Source: Nostoc sp. NMS8 | GTDB lineage: Bacteria > Cyanobacteriota > Cyanobacteriia > Cyanobacteriales > Nostocaceae | Reading direction: 5' to 3' | NCBI RefSeq assembly: GCF_017115045.1 | Contig: NZ_JABXKK010000040.1 | Span: 167,225 to 231,224 of the forward strand | Length of the DNA: 64,000 nucleotides | In this document: in pieces, positions 18,015 through 26,659 of the stretch | How positions within the stretch are numbered: the first letter of the stretch is position 1 | Layout: the number at the start of each line of letters is the position of its first letter | Program-made: the position numbers and the translations under genes | Notes under the pieces: generated by a model | Database searches by the model: none | Told to the model about the DNA's origin: nothing | What the model saw: only the letters and a program-made list of their open reading frames with translations

Positions 18015-18500
18015 ATGGCAAGAGTAAGTTTCTATAGCAAACCAGGCTGTAAAGGTGGTACTAAGCAAAAAGTTTTGCTCACAGCAGCGGGTCATGAGGT
18101 GATACCATACAATCTGCTAAAAGAACCTTGGACAGTTGAACGATTGCGCTCATTTTTTGGCGATCGCCCCGTAGCCGAATGGTTTAATCTTTCCGCCCCC
18201 AAGATAAAATCTGGTGAGGTGGTTCCTGAAAAAATCGATGCCCAAACCGCTTTGGCGCTGATGCTGAAAGAACCGTTGTTAATTCGCCGTCCTTTATTAG
18301 AAGTAGGCGAACAGCGCGAGGTAGGATTTGATGTACAAAAGATTGATGCTTGGATTGGCTTACAAGCTATGGATGAATCCTTGCAAGAAATCAGCGACAA
18401 GCTTTTGAAGCAAGATTTGCAAAACTGTTCCCACGGTAAAGATCATCATCACAGTAACGATTCTCACGAACACCAAAAGCAAGGCAACTGTAAGCATTAA
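18015..18500 (+). CDS. Nitrogenase-associated ArsC/Spx-like protein
   Basis: A 161-residue protein with an ArsC/Spx thioredoxin-like fold: MARVSFYSKPGCKGGTKQKVLLTAAGHEV at the start, EWFNLSAPKIKSGE and LLIRRPLLEVGEQREVGFD. It matches the group called nitrogenase-associated protein, found near nif genes in diazotrophs; the single CysxxGly at the active site replaces the usual CxxC. The last 35 residues are His-rich (KDHHHSNDSHEHQK) and end in CKH, suggesting metal binding or storage. Its biochemical job is not settled. Confidence 0.85.
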   Translation: MARVSFYSKPGCKGGTKQKVLLTAAGHEVIPYNLLKEPWTVERLRSFFGDRPVAEWFNLSAPKIKSGEVVPEKIDAQTALALMLKEPLLIRRPLLEVGEQREVGFDVQKIDAWIGLQAMDESLQEISDKLLKQDLQNCSHGKDHHHSNDSHEHQKQGNCKH

Positions 18501-18529
18501 TACAGATTGAAGAAGAATTCAGGAGTCAG

Positions 18530-18660
18530 AATCAAGACGCAACGCTCTCTACGTTCGCGCAGCGTGTCGTAGACAGACGCTAAAAGCGTAGCTTGCTTCT
18601 TTGTCAGAGTACGAATACTCGCTATCCGCCAGTCGTGCAGAATTCATTCTAAATTCTGAA
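18530..18660. repeat. Dispersed GC-rich palindromic repeats
   Basis: Sequences such as TTCGCGCAGCGTGTCGTAGAC and AGACGCTAAAAGCGTAGCTTGC, relatives of which occur near 25,390, 29,100, 34,860 and 53,300-53,440. They are bounded by AGAATTCAGGAGTCAGAAT-type copies. No gene. Confidence 0.55.
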
Positions 18661-18672
18661 TTCTGACTCCTA

Positions 18673-18835
18673 ATATCATGTCCGGTTAAACACTTGTCAT
18701 TGCGAACGAAGCCTTAGCGTAGTAAAGCAATCGCAAAGGTTTTGGGATTGCTTCGCTTTACTTCGTTGCGTACCCTGCGGGTTCTCCGAAGGAGTACGCA
18801 ATGACATATCGTAAGTGATTTAGCGGACATGATAT
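18673..18835. repeat. MITE-like element, 163 bp
   Basis: Imperfect terminal inverted repeats: ATATCATGTCCGGTTAAAC on the left and the complement of GTGATTTAGCGGACATGATAT on the right. The inside contains nested complementary segments (GTCATTGCG...CGCAATGAC; GCAATCGCAAAGG/GGGATTGC). No coding capacity. Confidence 0.8.
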
Positions 18836-18915
18836 GACTCCTGAATTCTGTTCGATAACTTTGAGATGCAACAATGCTCTCAAGTATCAATAGACAGTTT
18901 TGGAGTGAATTAGTA

Positions 18916-18967
18916 TTCGTAACATCTGAGATAAAAATATGCTTATTTTTATCTCAGATGTTACGAA
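18916..18967. repeat. Perfect 24-bp hairpin
   Basis: Arms 18916-18939 and 18944-18967 are perfectly complementary (they begin TTCGTAACATCTGAG) with only a 4-nt loop, TGCT. No T run follows. It sits in a gene-free stretch between the nitrogenase-associated gene and the toxin-antitoxin pair. Confidence 0.95.
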
Positions 18968-19202
18968 GCTATCCTTGCATGGGCATATTGAAATTGCTGC
19001 ATTCTTTATCTCATAAGCTTTTTAGCCTATTCTGTCTCCCCATCAGGTGTTTTATTCATTTGGAATGGTGGTTTATTTACGCCGTGTTGTACTAGTAAAA
19101 ACGTTGCTGGTGGTGTCTAGATGCTGCATTTGGTAAATTACAGTGTTTTAGCTAAAGTTTAGATAGTATTTACAGCAGAACTACTACAAAAATTCAAAGC
19201 TT

Positions 19203-19550
19203 ATGACAGCAAGTAATATTAAGCAGCAAATTTTAGAGCATATTGAAACTTTACCCTCAGAACAGGTAAAAATTCTCCTGTTAACATGGCTGACTAGTCC
19301 ATCAGAGGATTTAGAAGATTTTGAGCAGTTATTAATAAATCAACCTACTCAAACCACAGAAACATCATTTGAGTACGGTGAGATAGATGTAGCATTAAAT
19401 TTTCAACCTCTTACTGAAGCCCAAATGGTTCAGCAGAGCCAATCTGCTCTCGAAGCTTATCTTCGCACAGGTTCAGGAGTAGCGAATAACCTTGTGCGTG
19501 AATGGGCAGACAGTTTAGGAACTGATACCGAACGCCCATGTCCCAGATAG
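19203..19550 (+). CDS. Putative antitoxin of a type II toxin-antitoxin pair
   Basis: A 115-residue acidic protein (MTASNIKQQILEHIETLPSEQVK...) with an amphipathic N-terminal helix and an acidic middle. It overlaps the following toxin-like gene by 13 bp, the usual arrangement for antitoxin-toxin operons, where the first product binds and neutralises the second. No DNA-binding motif is obvious. The assignment depends on the neighbour; the ATG at 19203 gives the full N-terminal helix. Confidence 0.7.
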   Translation: MTASNIKQQILEHIETLPSEQVKILLLTWLTSPSEDLEDFEQLLINQPTQTTETSFEYGEIDVALNFQPLTEAQMVQQSQSALEAYLRTGSGVANNLVREWADSLGTDTERPCPR

Positions 19551-19828
19551 TTTGGACTCTAACTGCAATTGACGACTTAAATCGTCATTACGATTTTATC
19601 AAACTTAATAATGCTGATGCAGCGGCACGGGCAGTACAAGCAATTGTCTCTTCAGGTGAGAGTTTACAGCAGAATCCTCGTCGAGGTGCGATTGTAGATG
19701 AAATAGCAGGATCACGAAAACTTTTAGTTTCTTTTGGTAAATACGGTTTTATAATTCACTACGCTATTCTTGAGAATGATGTTGTGATTTTACGCGTCTA
19801 TAACGGGCGAGAGAATCGACCTCGTTAG
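19538..19828 (+). CDS. RelE/ParE family toxin
   Basis: A 96-residue basic protein with the RelE/ParE fold pattern: IVWTLTAIDDLNRHYDFI near the start, AVQAIVSSGESLQQNPRRGAIVDE, then RKLLVSFGKYGFIIHYAILENDVVILRVYNGRENR. ParE members poison gyrase and RelE members cleave mRNA; which applies here cannot be told. It is translated from an ATG inside the antitoxin gene, so the pair is coupled. Confidence 0.85.
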   Translation: MSQIVWTLTAIDDLNRHYDFIKLNNADAAARAVQAIVSSGESLQQNPRRGAIVDEIAGSRKLLVSFGKYGFIIHYAILENDVVILRVYNGRENRPR

Positions 19829-19979
19829 TATTAATTTTTATATGATGGGCACAAGATTAATAGTCTTTCGGAAGTATCGGCGCTATTGGTAAAGCTAGCA
19901 AGAGACAAGCACCGAATGAAATGCTAGAGCCAAATAAGAAGGACAGGGAGATTCATTACTCCGTTGTCCCCCTATTTTC

Positions 19980-20939
19980 TTAACGGACGCCAGCAGTTTC
20001 TAAAGATAAATCTTGAAACATGGGTGTGCTGAGGTAGCGTTCGCCAAAGGAAGGCTGAATCATGACAATTAAACGTCCGGCATTTTCTGGACGCTTACCT
20101 ACTTGAATTGCAGCACATAAAGCTGCACCAGAGGATATCCCAGATAATAAGCCTTCTTCTTTTGCTAAACGGCGTCCATAAGCGATCGCTTGTTCATCGC
20201 TAACTCTAATTACTTCATCAACCAATTCTAGGCGGAGAACATCGGGGATAAATCCGGCGCCAATACCTTGAATTTTATGTGGCCCGGCTTCACCACCAGA
20301 GAGAACTGGGCTGTTGCTGGGTTCAACTGCGATCGCTTTAAAAGTCTTCTTACGCTGTTTGAGTACTTCTGCAATCCCAGTAATCGTCCCACCAGTACCT
20401 ACCCCAGCAATGACGATATCTACTTCTCCGTCTGTATCTGTCCAAATTTCTTCGGCGGTGGTTTCTTGGTGAATTTTGGGATTTGCAGGGTTGCGGAACT
20501 GTTGCAGCATAAAAGCATTGGGAGTCTTAGCCACAATTTCTTCGGCTTTGCGAATTGCTCCCCGCATACCTTCCGCGCCTGGTGTCAACTCCAAAGCTGC
20601 GCCATAAGCCCTCAGCATAGCTCGTCGTTCTTGGCTCATTGTCTCAGGCATGGTCAAAATCAAACGGTAGCCACGTGCTGCTGCTACCATTGCTAAAGCA
20701 ATTCCTGTATTGCCAGAAGTAGGCTCAACTAAAATGGTTTTTCCTGGGGAAATTGAACCAACCGCTTCTGCCGAGAGTACCATACTTAACCCAATGCGGT
20801 CTTTTACCGAAGCCGCTGGGTTCATGCCTTCTAATTTAGCAACTATCCTTGCTACTACTCCCTCAGCTTGAGGAATTTTGTTCAGTTGAACTAAAGGAGT
20901 TCGTCCAATCAATTCGGTTATGTCTTGAGCAATTCGCAT
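19980..20939 (-). CDS. cysK: Cysteine synthase A
   Basis: A 319-residue PLP enzyme that makes cysteine from O-acetylserine and sulfide in the cytosol. The PLP lysine is in [14 protein letters not shown] (Lys46). The substrate loop TSGNTG is at about 74-79, and the phosphate-binding [10 protein letters not shown] near 180; SGISSGAA lies near the C-terminus. Length and motifs are standard. It is a single gene, and its closeness to nif/hyp Fe-S genes may be coincidental. Confidence 0.95.
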   Translation of the reverse strand: MRIAQDITELIGRTPLVQLNKIPQAEGVVARIVAKLEGMNPAASVKDRIGLSMVLSAEAVGSISPGKTILVEPTSGNTGIALAMVAAARGYRLILTMPETMSQERRAMLRAYGAALELTPGAEGMRGAIRKAEEIVAKTPNAFMLQQFRNPANPKIHQETTAEEIWTDTDGEVDIVIAGVGTGGTITGIAEVLKQRKKTFKAIAVEPSNSPVLSGGEAGPHKIQGIGAGFIPDVLRLELVDEVIRVSDEQAIAYGRRLAKEEGLLSGISSGAALCAAIQVGKRPENAGRLIVMIQPSFGERYLSTPMFQDLSLETAGVR

Positions 20940-22037
20940 TATTTAACTCCTAAAATCCTAAATATTAGTGCAGAGTATTTACTTATAACAATAAGCTTTT
21001 ATATATTTAATTTGCAGTTTAGTGTCAATGAGTGCATATACTATGTATTCTAACTAAACCACAAAATATGAAAGCTTAGGAAGAGCTTTTATCAGAAGAA
21101 TTCAGAACTTAGGAGTCAGAATTCAGAACAATACAGTTCAGTTAAGCTTCTCTTCCTTCTCTTCCTTTGCGTCATTCTCTGACGAGACGATCACTTCAGC
21201 CGACAGCTAGCGTACCACCCTTATATTTTACCATTTGGAACTGCTGACTATTGTCTCGTAGGCTAAGATTAATTTTTGATAATTCTGTATATATGAATAA
21301 TTTTTCCTATGTTTTCTATTTTTTATGGAAAGATCATTGACTTTTAAAACATTTAATTTTTATTTCTCATTTCTTAGTCTATCTTTATCAAGAGACATTA
21401 ATATTTTCTTTTGAGTGCAGATTTTCTCAGCCCAAAATTGCATCTAAAATAGTCCTTAAGCATTGCCTACATTGCATTTAGATTGAGTACAAAAATACCA
21501 GAACCCCACCTCGAAAACACTAGAACCCCGCCTTGAAAACACTAGCACCCATACCCCAATGAATTTTTATAAGACTTATCAGGGGCGGATTACAAGCTTT
21601 GAGTACTATTCTAATGAATTTAATAATCTTAACAGGGCTGGGGTAAACTGTTTTGTGGAGAGGGGCTGATATAAATCGTATAGGATTTACGCAGAGATTC
21701 CCCTCTACCCCCCAACATTCCTGAGCGAAAGCTGAGTGAACTAGGGGGGACTTCTTAATCTCTCTTTTGAGAGTAGGATGAAACCAGGTGCCCGAATCTA
21801 AGTGCGTTATTTCTGACTGAATAATCCTATGTTTTGTAAAAAGGGTGGTAACTTTTTATTAGTCAGTAGTCAGTGGTCTTTAGAAAAATAACTGACAACT
21901 AATGATTGTGAAAATTACCAATTACACATATTTTAATATCAAAACTGTTTCATAGGTAGAAATATCTAACTACTTTAGATAAACAGCAAAAGATATTTTC
22001 TTACTGGGTGCATACTACCTGGCAAGGGAGAGCCAAG
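20940..22037. other. 1.1-kb spacer with decayed repeats
   Basis: No gene seen. It contains GAATTCAGAACTTAGGAGTCAGAATTCAG-type repeats near 21100, a short direct repeat of CACTAGAACCCCGCCT type at 21490-21550, and a C/G-rich inverted stretch near 21700-21755. It is mostly AT-rich and probably non-coding. Confidence 0.45.
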
Positions 22038-22460
22038 ATGAAAGCCAAACTTTTAAATGTTCTTACAGTTTGCGTCGTTACCTTAGTAGTGCTTTCACCT
22101 GAACTAGTAGTATTTGGTATAATTTGGGAGCGACATCTAGAGTTAGTAAAATCTCAGAATTTAGCTTACCAAGTTGACCACACTATTACAGATGCTCCCG
22201 CCTTGGCTCCCCAGATAGAGGGTACACATTCCCCTCAGACTAGTATTCAATCCTCTGATCGTAATGTGGTTCATCAAATGCTGACTGTTGCTGAACAATA
22301 TAAATTTGCCACTATCCTGCAATGGTTCTTCTTGTTAACTCCGATTTGTGTTGGGTTAGGGATTCTCTTTTACGACAGATATCTAGTTCATCGTGCTGCT
22401 GTTTTAAAAGAACAAGTTGAAATGTTGGAAAGACTGTGGCACCAAAGTATCGAACAGTAA
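22038..22460 (+). CDS. Hypothetical two-helix membrane protein
   Basis: A 140-residue protein from the ATG at 22038 (MKAKLLNVLTVCVVTLVVL), which gives an N-terminal membrane helix or signal anchor. A second hydrophobic segment (ILQWFFLLTPICVGLGILFY) lies near residues 95-115, followed by a cytosolic coiled segment (LKEQVEMLERLW). The loop between is polar and proline-rich. No family recognised. It is followed within 40 bp by two more small genes, so a three-gene operon is likely. Confidence 0.7.
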   Translation: MKAKLLNVLTVCVVTLVVLSPELVVFGIIWERHLELVKSQNLAYQVDHTITDAPALAPQIEGTHSPQTSIQSSDRNVVHQMLTVAEQYKFATILQWFFLLTPICVGLGILFYDRYLVHRAAVLKEQVEMLERLWHQSIEQ

Positions 22461-22495
22461 CTTATTCACAATTTACTAAAATCAAGAAAATTAGC

Positions 22496-22783
22496 ATGAC
22501 AGACCAAGAACAACGCCAAAGCCTATATTTTAATCTGATTGATGAGTTACTCAGATGTCCTAACGGTCAAGAACCAGCAATTTTAGAATCTAAACCAGAA
22601 TTGATTGATTCCGGCTTAGTACAAACAATGTTGCAAGTAGCAACTATGTTTGCCCATGAAGGCAATCAAGATGGTGCCCAATTTCTATTTTTTGTGGCGC
22701 GTGAGTTAGCGAAAGAATTAGGTTTATATCCAGAAGTTCCCAGTACTGAAGTTGCAAATACTGAAGCTGCAAGTAAGGAGTAA
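22496..22783 (+). CDS. Small conserved cyanobacterial protein, helical
   Basis: A 95-residue acidic helical protein from ATG 22496 (MTDQEQRQSLYFNLIDELLRC). Its NLIDELLRCPNGQEPAIL and SGLVQTMLQVATMFAHEGNQDGA segments resemble the short N-terminal segments of some cyanobacterial TPR or CHAT proteins. The C-terminal tail is a low-complexity EVANTEAASKE. It lies 2 bp before the next start codon. Function unknown. Confidence 0.7.
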   Translation: MTDQEQRQSLYFNLIDELLRCPNGQEPAILESKPELIDSGLVQTMLQVATMFAHEGNQDGAQFLFFVARELAKELGLYPEVPSTEVANTEAASKE

Positions 22784-22785
22784 AA

Positions 22786-23097
22786 ATGCTGTTGACTTCA
22801 ACGGATGCGGGACAAATAGCTTTAGAACTGCTCATGGCAGATTGGAATATTTCAGAAGAGAACCGAGAGTGGTTCACAATCTTTAATTCTCGTCTAATTG
22901 GCGAGAGTTGGTACACTGTGGAATTAGGTATAGAAGGATTTCCCGATCGGTGGTTTATTCAAGTATATGACACTGGAGTGTGCGATCCGAACTATACATT
23001 TATTTCACCAATCCGTGGTTCGGAAGGATTTACAGATTTTGTAACTGTGCCGGATATTATCGCCGAGGTTTTAGTTTGTGAGCGCAATGCTCGGTAA
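22786..23097 (+). CDS. Hypothetical protein, 103 residues
   Basis: A 103-residue soluble protein (MLLTSTDAGQIALELLMADWNISEENREWF...) with a beta-rich centre (SWYTVELGIEGFPDRWFIQVYDTG). It follows the previous gene after 2 bp, so translation is probably coupled. No domain was recognised; the N-terminal AxxIALELL pattern resembles small immunity-like or ribosome-interacting proteins only weakly. Confidence 0.72.
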   Translation: MLLTSTDAGQIALELLMADWNISEENREWFTIFNSRLIGESWYTVELGIEGFPDRWFIQVYDTGVCDPNYTFISPIRGSEGFTDFVTVPDIIAEVLVCERNAR

Positions 23098-23297
23098 TAA
23101 TTAAAATCCAAAAGTTAGAATTCAATATCATAGTATTTGGGAGCGTATCACCTTTACAAATATCCCTGTCGATTAGGGAACTCCAAGAAATAAATTATCC
23201 AATATTGTGGGGTGGGCAACATGAGCGTCATATAAACTGGGCGCTCATGTTGCCTACCCGACAAGGGTTAATTGTATAAAGACGCTTTACGCAAATC

Positions 23298-23333
23298 GGA
23301 GGTGATACCAAAGAAGGTACACCTCTTTTTTTG
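23298..23333 (+). terminator. Rho-independent terminator
   Basis: GGAGGTGATACC pairs with GGTA-CACCTC across an AAAGAA loop and is followed by seven or more T residues. It closes the 22038-23097 gene group. Confidence 0.75.
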
Positions 23334-23413
23334 TGTAATATTTAATATTTTATTTAAACTAGTAAGGTAGTTTTGCTATATTTAATTGATAAAATTATGT
23401 TATATTAAATAGC

Positions 23414-23779
23414 GTGATAGACGCTACAGAAATATCAGTTCTAATGATTGCTGAAGATATCTTAGCCAAAGAATTCACAAGAGTCGTCAACCATTACTAC
23501 CCGCAAGTTGGAGAATTGCTGGATGGGTGTTATGTAAAAGTCATCACCTGTTTTTGGGGACGACCTGCCAGACGTTTGCAATATATAGGAATTTATTGCT
23601 CTGACGAAATGATTTCCTGTGTGCAAGCTCAAAAAGAAATACTCAGAGAAGTTGCAGGCAATATGGGTTTAATCCAGGTTGTTTGTATGAATGCCAAGCG
23701 ATTATTGCGCGATCCGATGTCGAAGGTCAAAGAGAACAATCCACGTCTATGGTTGGAATTGCAGTGGGTTGCAACTTAA
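23414..23779 (+). CDS. Hypothetical protein, 121 residues
   Basis: A 121-residue protein starting at GTG 23414 (MIDATEISVLMIAEDILAKEF) with a central GCYVKVITCFWGRPARRLQYIGIYC and a basic C-terminal CMNAKRLLRDPMSKVKENNPRLWLEL. Three cysteines and several aromatic residues occur, but no known motif. It lies in a separate transcription unit upstream of the LLM flavoenzyme. An internal ATG at residue 11 would also be possible. Confidence 0.65.
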   Translation: MIDATEISVLMIAEDILAKEFTRVVNHYYPQVGELLDGCYVKVITCFWGRPARRLQYIGIYCSDEMISCVQAQKEILREVAGNMGLIQVVCMNAKRLLRDPMSKVKENNPRLWLELQWVAT

Positions 23780-23903
23780 TGATTCATGGCATTAATTGAG
23801 AGGGGTAAATGCTTTTGTAGTAAGCACTAAAATGTTTACTACAAACCTATCGACCACTAGAATAACCAGCACCTACGGTGAATACAAAGTATCAACATAA
23901 GTA

Positions 23904-24911
23904 ATGAAAACTGGAATTTTCTGCAATTACGATAATTTTCACCAAGATGCTCGTCGTGCCATGTTTGAGCAAGTCGCGCTGGTAAAACAGGCTGAAAGCT
24001 TGGGTTTTGAGGAAGCTTGGGTAAGCGAACACCATTTTAGTGAATCCAATCTCAGCCCATCTATGTTGCTGTTAATGGCACACTTGGCGGGATTGACTTC
24101 AACTATCCAATTAGGCACTGCGGCGGTGTTACTGCCATTCCATAACCCGATTCGGGTGGCGGAAGATATTGCCACTTTGGATAACTTGTGCAATGGACGA
24201 TTATTATTTGGAGTTGCCAAAGGCGGCCCCTTTCCCCAACAAAATAAGCATTTTGCGACCCTGCCAAGTGAAGCCCGTCCTAAGACGCTAGAGGCGATCG
24301 CACTGATTCAAAAGCTCTTATATGAAACTGATGTATCATTTAATGGGCGATATTATCAATGCGATCGCCTGACCATTTACCCAAAACCATTGCAGAGTCA
24401 AATACCAGTGTATGTTGCCACTGGCGGCGATGATGGTATCGAGTTGGCTGCTAAACATTCCTTCAGCTTGATGGGTGGGCCGCCATTTTCCCTAGAGAGA
24501 TTGAAGGATACTGTTAGCAAATATCGAGCCTTAAATTCTAGTGGTGCGGAAAAATTCGTGTTGGCACGCTTCTTTTATGTTGGCAAAACATTTGACGAGG
24601 CAGTGAGTGAAGCGTTACCTTTCGTTCGCAAATTTAGCCAGAAAATGAAAGCTAATTCGGCTGAACTATTGAAAAATAGTGCGAATCCCAACCAAAAACA
24701 ATTCGATCGCACAAATATTTGTTTCGATGAAGATTATTTGATTGAGAATTCAATTATCGGTGATGTGGAGATTTGTCGAGACAAAATCAAGAAATTTCAG
24801 GACGAATTAAATTTAGGTACGCTAGCACTCAAACCCTCGTCTGCGGATTTGCAAAAAAACCTGGACAGTTTGACGCGCTACAACCAAGAGGTGCGAAATT
24901 ATGTCTTCTAA
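23904..24911 (+). CDS. LLM class flavin-dependent oxidoreductase
   Basis: A 335-residue luciferase-like monooxygenase fold protein (TIM barrel, FMN or F420 binding). Visible landmarks are AWVSEHHFSESNLSPSMLLLMAHLAG near residues 38-62, LGTAAVLLPFHNPIRVAEDIATLDNLCNGR near 73-103, GVAKGGP, and PVYVATGGDDGIELAAKH near 170. The substrate is unknown. Its last 11 bases overlap the start of a 124-residue unknown gene, so the two are translationally coupled. It is placed next to the hyp gene cluster, facing it. Confidence 0.9.
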   Translation: MKTGIFCNYDNFHQDARRAMFEQVALVKQAESLGFEEAWVSEHHFSESNLSPSMLLLMAHLAGLTSTIQLGTAAVLLPFHNPIRVAEDIATLDNLCNGRLLFGVAKGGPFPQQNKHFATLPSEARPKTLEAIALIQKLLYETDVSFNGRYYQCDRLTIYPKPLQSQIPVYVATGGDDGIELAAKHSFSLMGGPPFSLERLKDTVSKYRALNSSGAEKFVLARFFYVGKTFDEAVSEALPFVRKFSQKMKANSAELLKNSANPNQKQFDRTNICFDEDYLIENSIIGDVEICRDKIKKFQDELNLGTLALKPSSADLQKNLDSLTRYNQEVRNYVF

Positions 24912-25275
24912 ACTATACTTGCTTCCTCCCGATGATTTACCTCCCACTGAGGTAACGAAACAGGATGGAATGCTGCAAATGGAGCTAGAGCAGTCTACAG
25001 GTAGATGCTTTTATCTAGCCTGCGATCGCATTACGCGAGTCCTATTATCTAATTGTCAGTGGTATCTCACAACAAATGCTAGCATCCTCACATTAATTAT
25101 TGATTGCCCTGACTTAGTATCTTACTGGCATATTGTCAGCAATATTCCCCAGTTAGGTAATAGGTTAGAGCGGTTTGCTAGCAATGGCAAAATTCGCGTT
25201 TATCCGCCATTTGGCAAAGGAACGCCATTTGAAATCAGCGTAAATGAAATATCAGCTTATCGAGATTGGCTTTGA
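24901..25275 (+). CDS. 124-residue unknown protein, copy 1
   Basis: A 124-residue protein whose only relative in the window is the gene at 47341-47715 (minus). Shared landmarks are FY-ACDR, LLS-C-WY-TT, LTL-I-CPD, KIRV-PP and a C-terminal YRDW; identity looks near 40-45 percent by eye. It overlaps the LLM flavoenzyme gene by 11 bp. No cofactor motif is certain, although the two conserved Cys and the Trp/Tyr residues could matter. I did not recognise a family name. Confidence 0.8.
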   Translation: MSSKLYLLPPDDLPPTEVTKQDGMLQMELEQSTGRCFYLACDRITRVLLSNCQWYLTTNASILTLIIDCPDLVSYWHIVSNIPQLGNRLERFASNGKIRVYPPFGKGTPFEISVNEISAYRDWL

Positions 25276-25320
25276 GGTAAATAGGCCAGAATTGGGAATC
25301 GCACAAAATATAGCTGTTTT

Positions 25321-25349
25321 ACACCCTGTACTTTTAAAGTGCAGGGTGT
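25321..25349 (+). terminator. Stem-loop terminator after the LLM gene pair
   Basis: ACACCCTG (25321-25328) pairs with CAGGGTGT (25342-25349), extended by ACT/AGT, then GCAATTTT. It lies between convergent operons. Confidence 0.65.
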
Positions 25350-25440
25350 TGCAATTTTAGAAGAGTTACATAGGTTTTTAAAATTATCTTTCTCTTCCTT
25401 CTCTAACGAGACGCTGCGGGAATGCGGTTCGTTAAAAAAA

Positions 25441-26307
25441 TTAGATATTCTTCAAGCGAGAAGAAATTAGTGCTGACAAGTTTGTTACCTTTTCAGTTAG
25501 CCACGCATACCAATTTTCTAAACCAGCACCAGTAGTTGCAGAAACCTGAAAAATCTGAATTTTGGGATTTACTTCTTTAGCATATTCTATGCACTTTTGA
25601 ACATCAAATTGCAGGTAAGGTAGCAAATCGATTTTAGTGAGAATCATGATATCACTTGCACGGAATATATGCGGGTATTTTAGCGGTTTATCTTCTCCTT
25701 CGGTGACTGAGAGAATCACGACTTTTGCCTGTTCACCCAAATCAAATAAGGCTGGACAAACCAAATTTCCGACATTTTCAATCATCACAACTGAATTCGG
25801 TGGCGGATTCAGTTGTTGTAAACCTCTGTCTATCATTGAGGCATCTAAATGACAGCCTGTTCCAGTATTTATTTGGATGACTTTAGAACCAGTTTCTTTA
25901 ATTTTTTTGGCATCGTTAGCAGTTTCTTGGTCACCTTCAATGACACTAATAGATAATTGTTGCTTTAAGTCATTGATGGTGCGAGTTAAAAGAGTTGTTT
26001 TGCCAGCACCGGGAGAACTCATTAAATTTAAGGCGAGAATATTTCGACCTTTAAACCATCCCCGATTTTGGGCTGCTAGCAGGTTATTTTTTGCCAATAT
26101 ATCCTGTTCTAAGGATATCGTTGTGTTGTGTATTTTGGCATGAATTTGAGGCGCTTCTATATGAGTGTCGTGATTATGGGAATGAGTAATGACAGTTCCA
26201 TCTGGTAAAGTATGAGTATGGTGATGGTGGTTATGTTCAGCTTCATCTGTTTCTAAATTGGTAATTTTAGCTTCACCATCATCCGAACAACCGCAGATTA
26301 CACACAT
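25441..26307 (-). CDS. hypB: Hydrogenase nickel incorporation GTPase HypB
   Basis: A 288-residue GTPase that delivers nickel to the large hydrogenase subunit. The N-terminus carries MCVICGC and a His-rich nickel-binding stretch (residues about 25-50, HNHHHHTHT and HSHNHDTH). The G-domain follows: MSSPGAGKTTLL (Walker A), VIEGDQETANDA, GCHLDASM, and a KIDLLPY base-recognition motif. It is the last gene of the hyp cluster and overlaps hypA by 10 bp. Confidence 0.97.
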   Translation of the reverse strand: MCVICGCSDDGEAKITNLETDEAEHNHHHHTHTLPDGTVITHSHNHDTHIEAPQIHAKIHNTTISLEQDILAKNNLLAAQNRGWFKGRNILALNLMSSPGAGKTTLLTRTINDLKQQLSISVIEGDQETANDAKKIKETGSKVIQINTGTGCHLDASMIDRGLQQLNPPPNSVVMIENVGNLVCPALFDLGEQAKVVILSVTEGEDKPLKYPHIFRASDIMILTKIDLLPYLQFDVQKCIEYAKEVNPKIQIFQVSATTGAGLENWYAWLTEKVTNLSALISSRLKNI

Positions 26308-26639
26308 AATTCCTCTATTTCTATTTCTTTAATTTTCAGTTCTTCACCAGTAATTAAATCTAATTGCACGCTACCACAGCTACAGATACCAAATGGTTTA
26401 TCTACAGAAATTTCTGCACCACATTGGCGACATTTTGCTAAACCGGGAATTTCTATAATCTCTAATATCGCTCCTTCTAAAACTGTGCCTTGAGTACAAA
26501 TATCAAAACAAAATCGGATAGCGTCGGGCATAATGGCTGAAAGTTTACCGATTTGTAATAAAACTCGCTGCACTTTTGCACCTTTGGCATTCTCAGTCAC
26601 AATTGCCACAATATTTTGAGTAATTCCAAGTTCGTGCAT
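26298..26639 (-). CDS. hypA: Hydrogenase nickel insertion protein HypA
   Basis: A 113-residue metallochaperone that binds nickel through the N-terminal MHELGIT motif and zinc through two cysteine pairs (CRQCGAEI and CSCGSVQ). The ATG at 26639 yields MHELG directly, as the family requires; longer upstream starts would bury the nickel-binding His2. It works with HypB. It lies 20 bp downstream of hypE. Confidence 0.96.
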   Translation of the reverse strand: MHELGITQNIVAIVTENAKGAKVQRVLLQIGKLSAIMPDAIRFCFDICTQGTVLEGAILEIIEIPGLAKCRQCGAEISVDKPFGICSCGSVQLDLITGEELKIKEIEIEELCV

Positions 26640-26659
26640 ACTATAAAATCTATTAAAAA

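Noticed and set aside
18874..19095. 73-codon frame with hydrophobic residues
   Set aside because: It runs through the perfect 24-bp hairpin and has no recognised family; likely chance.
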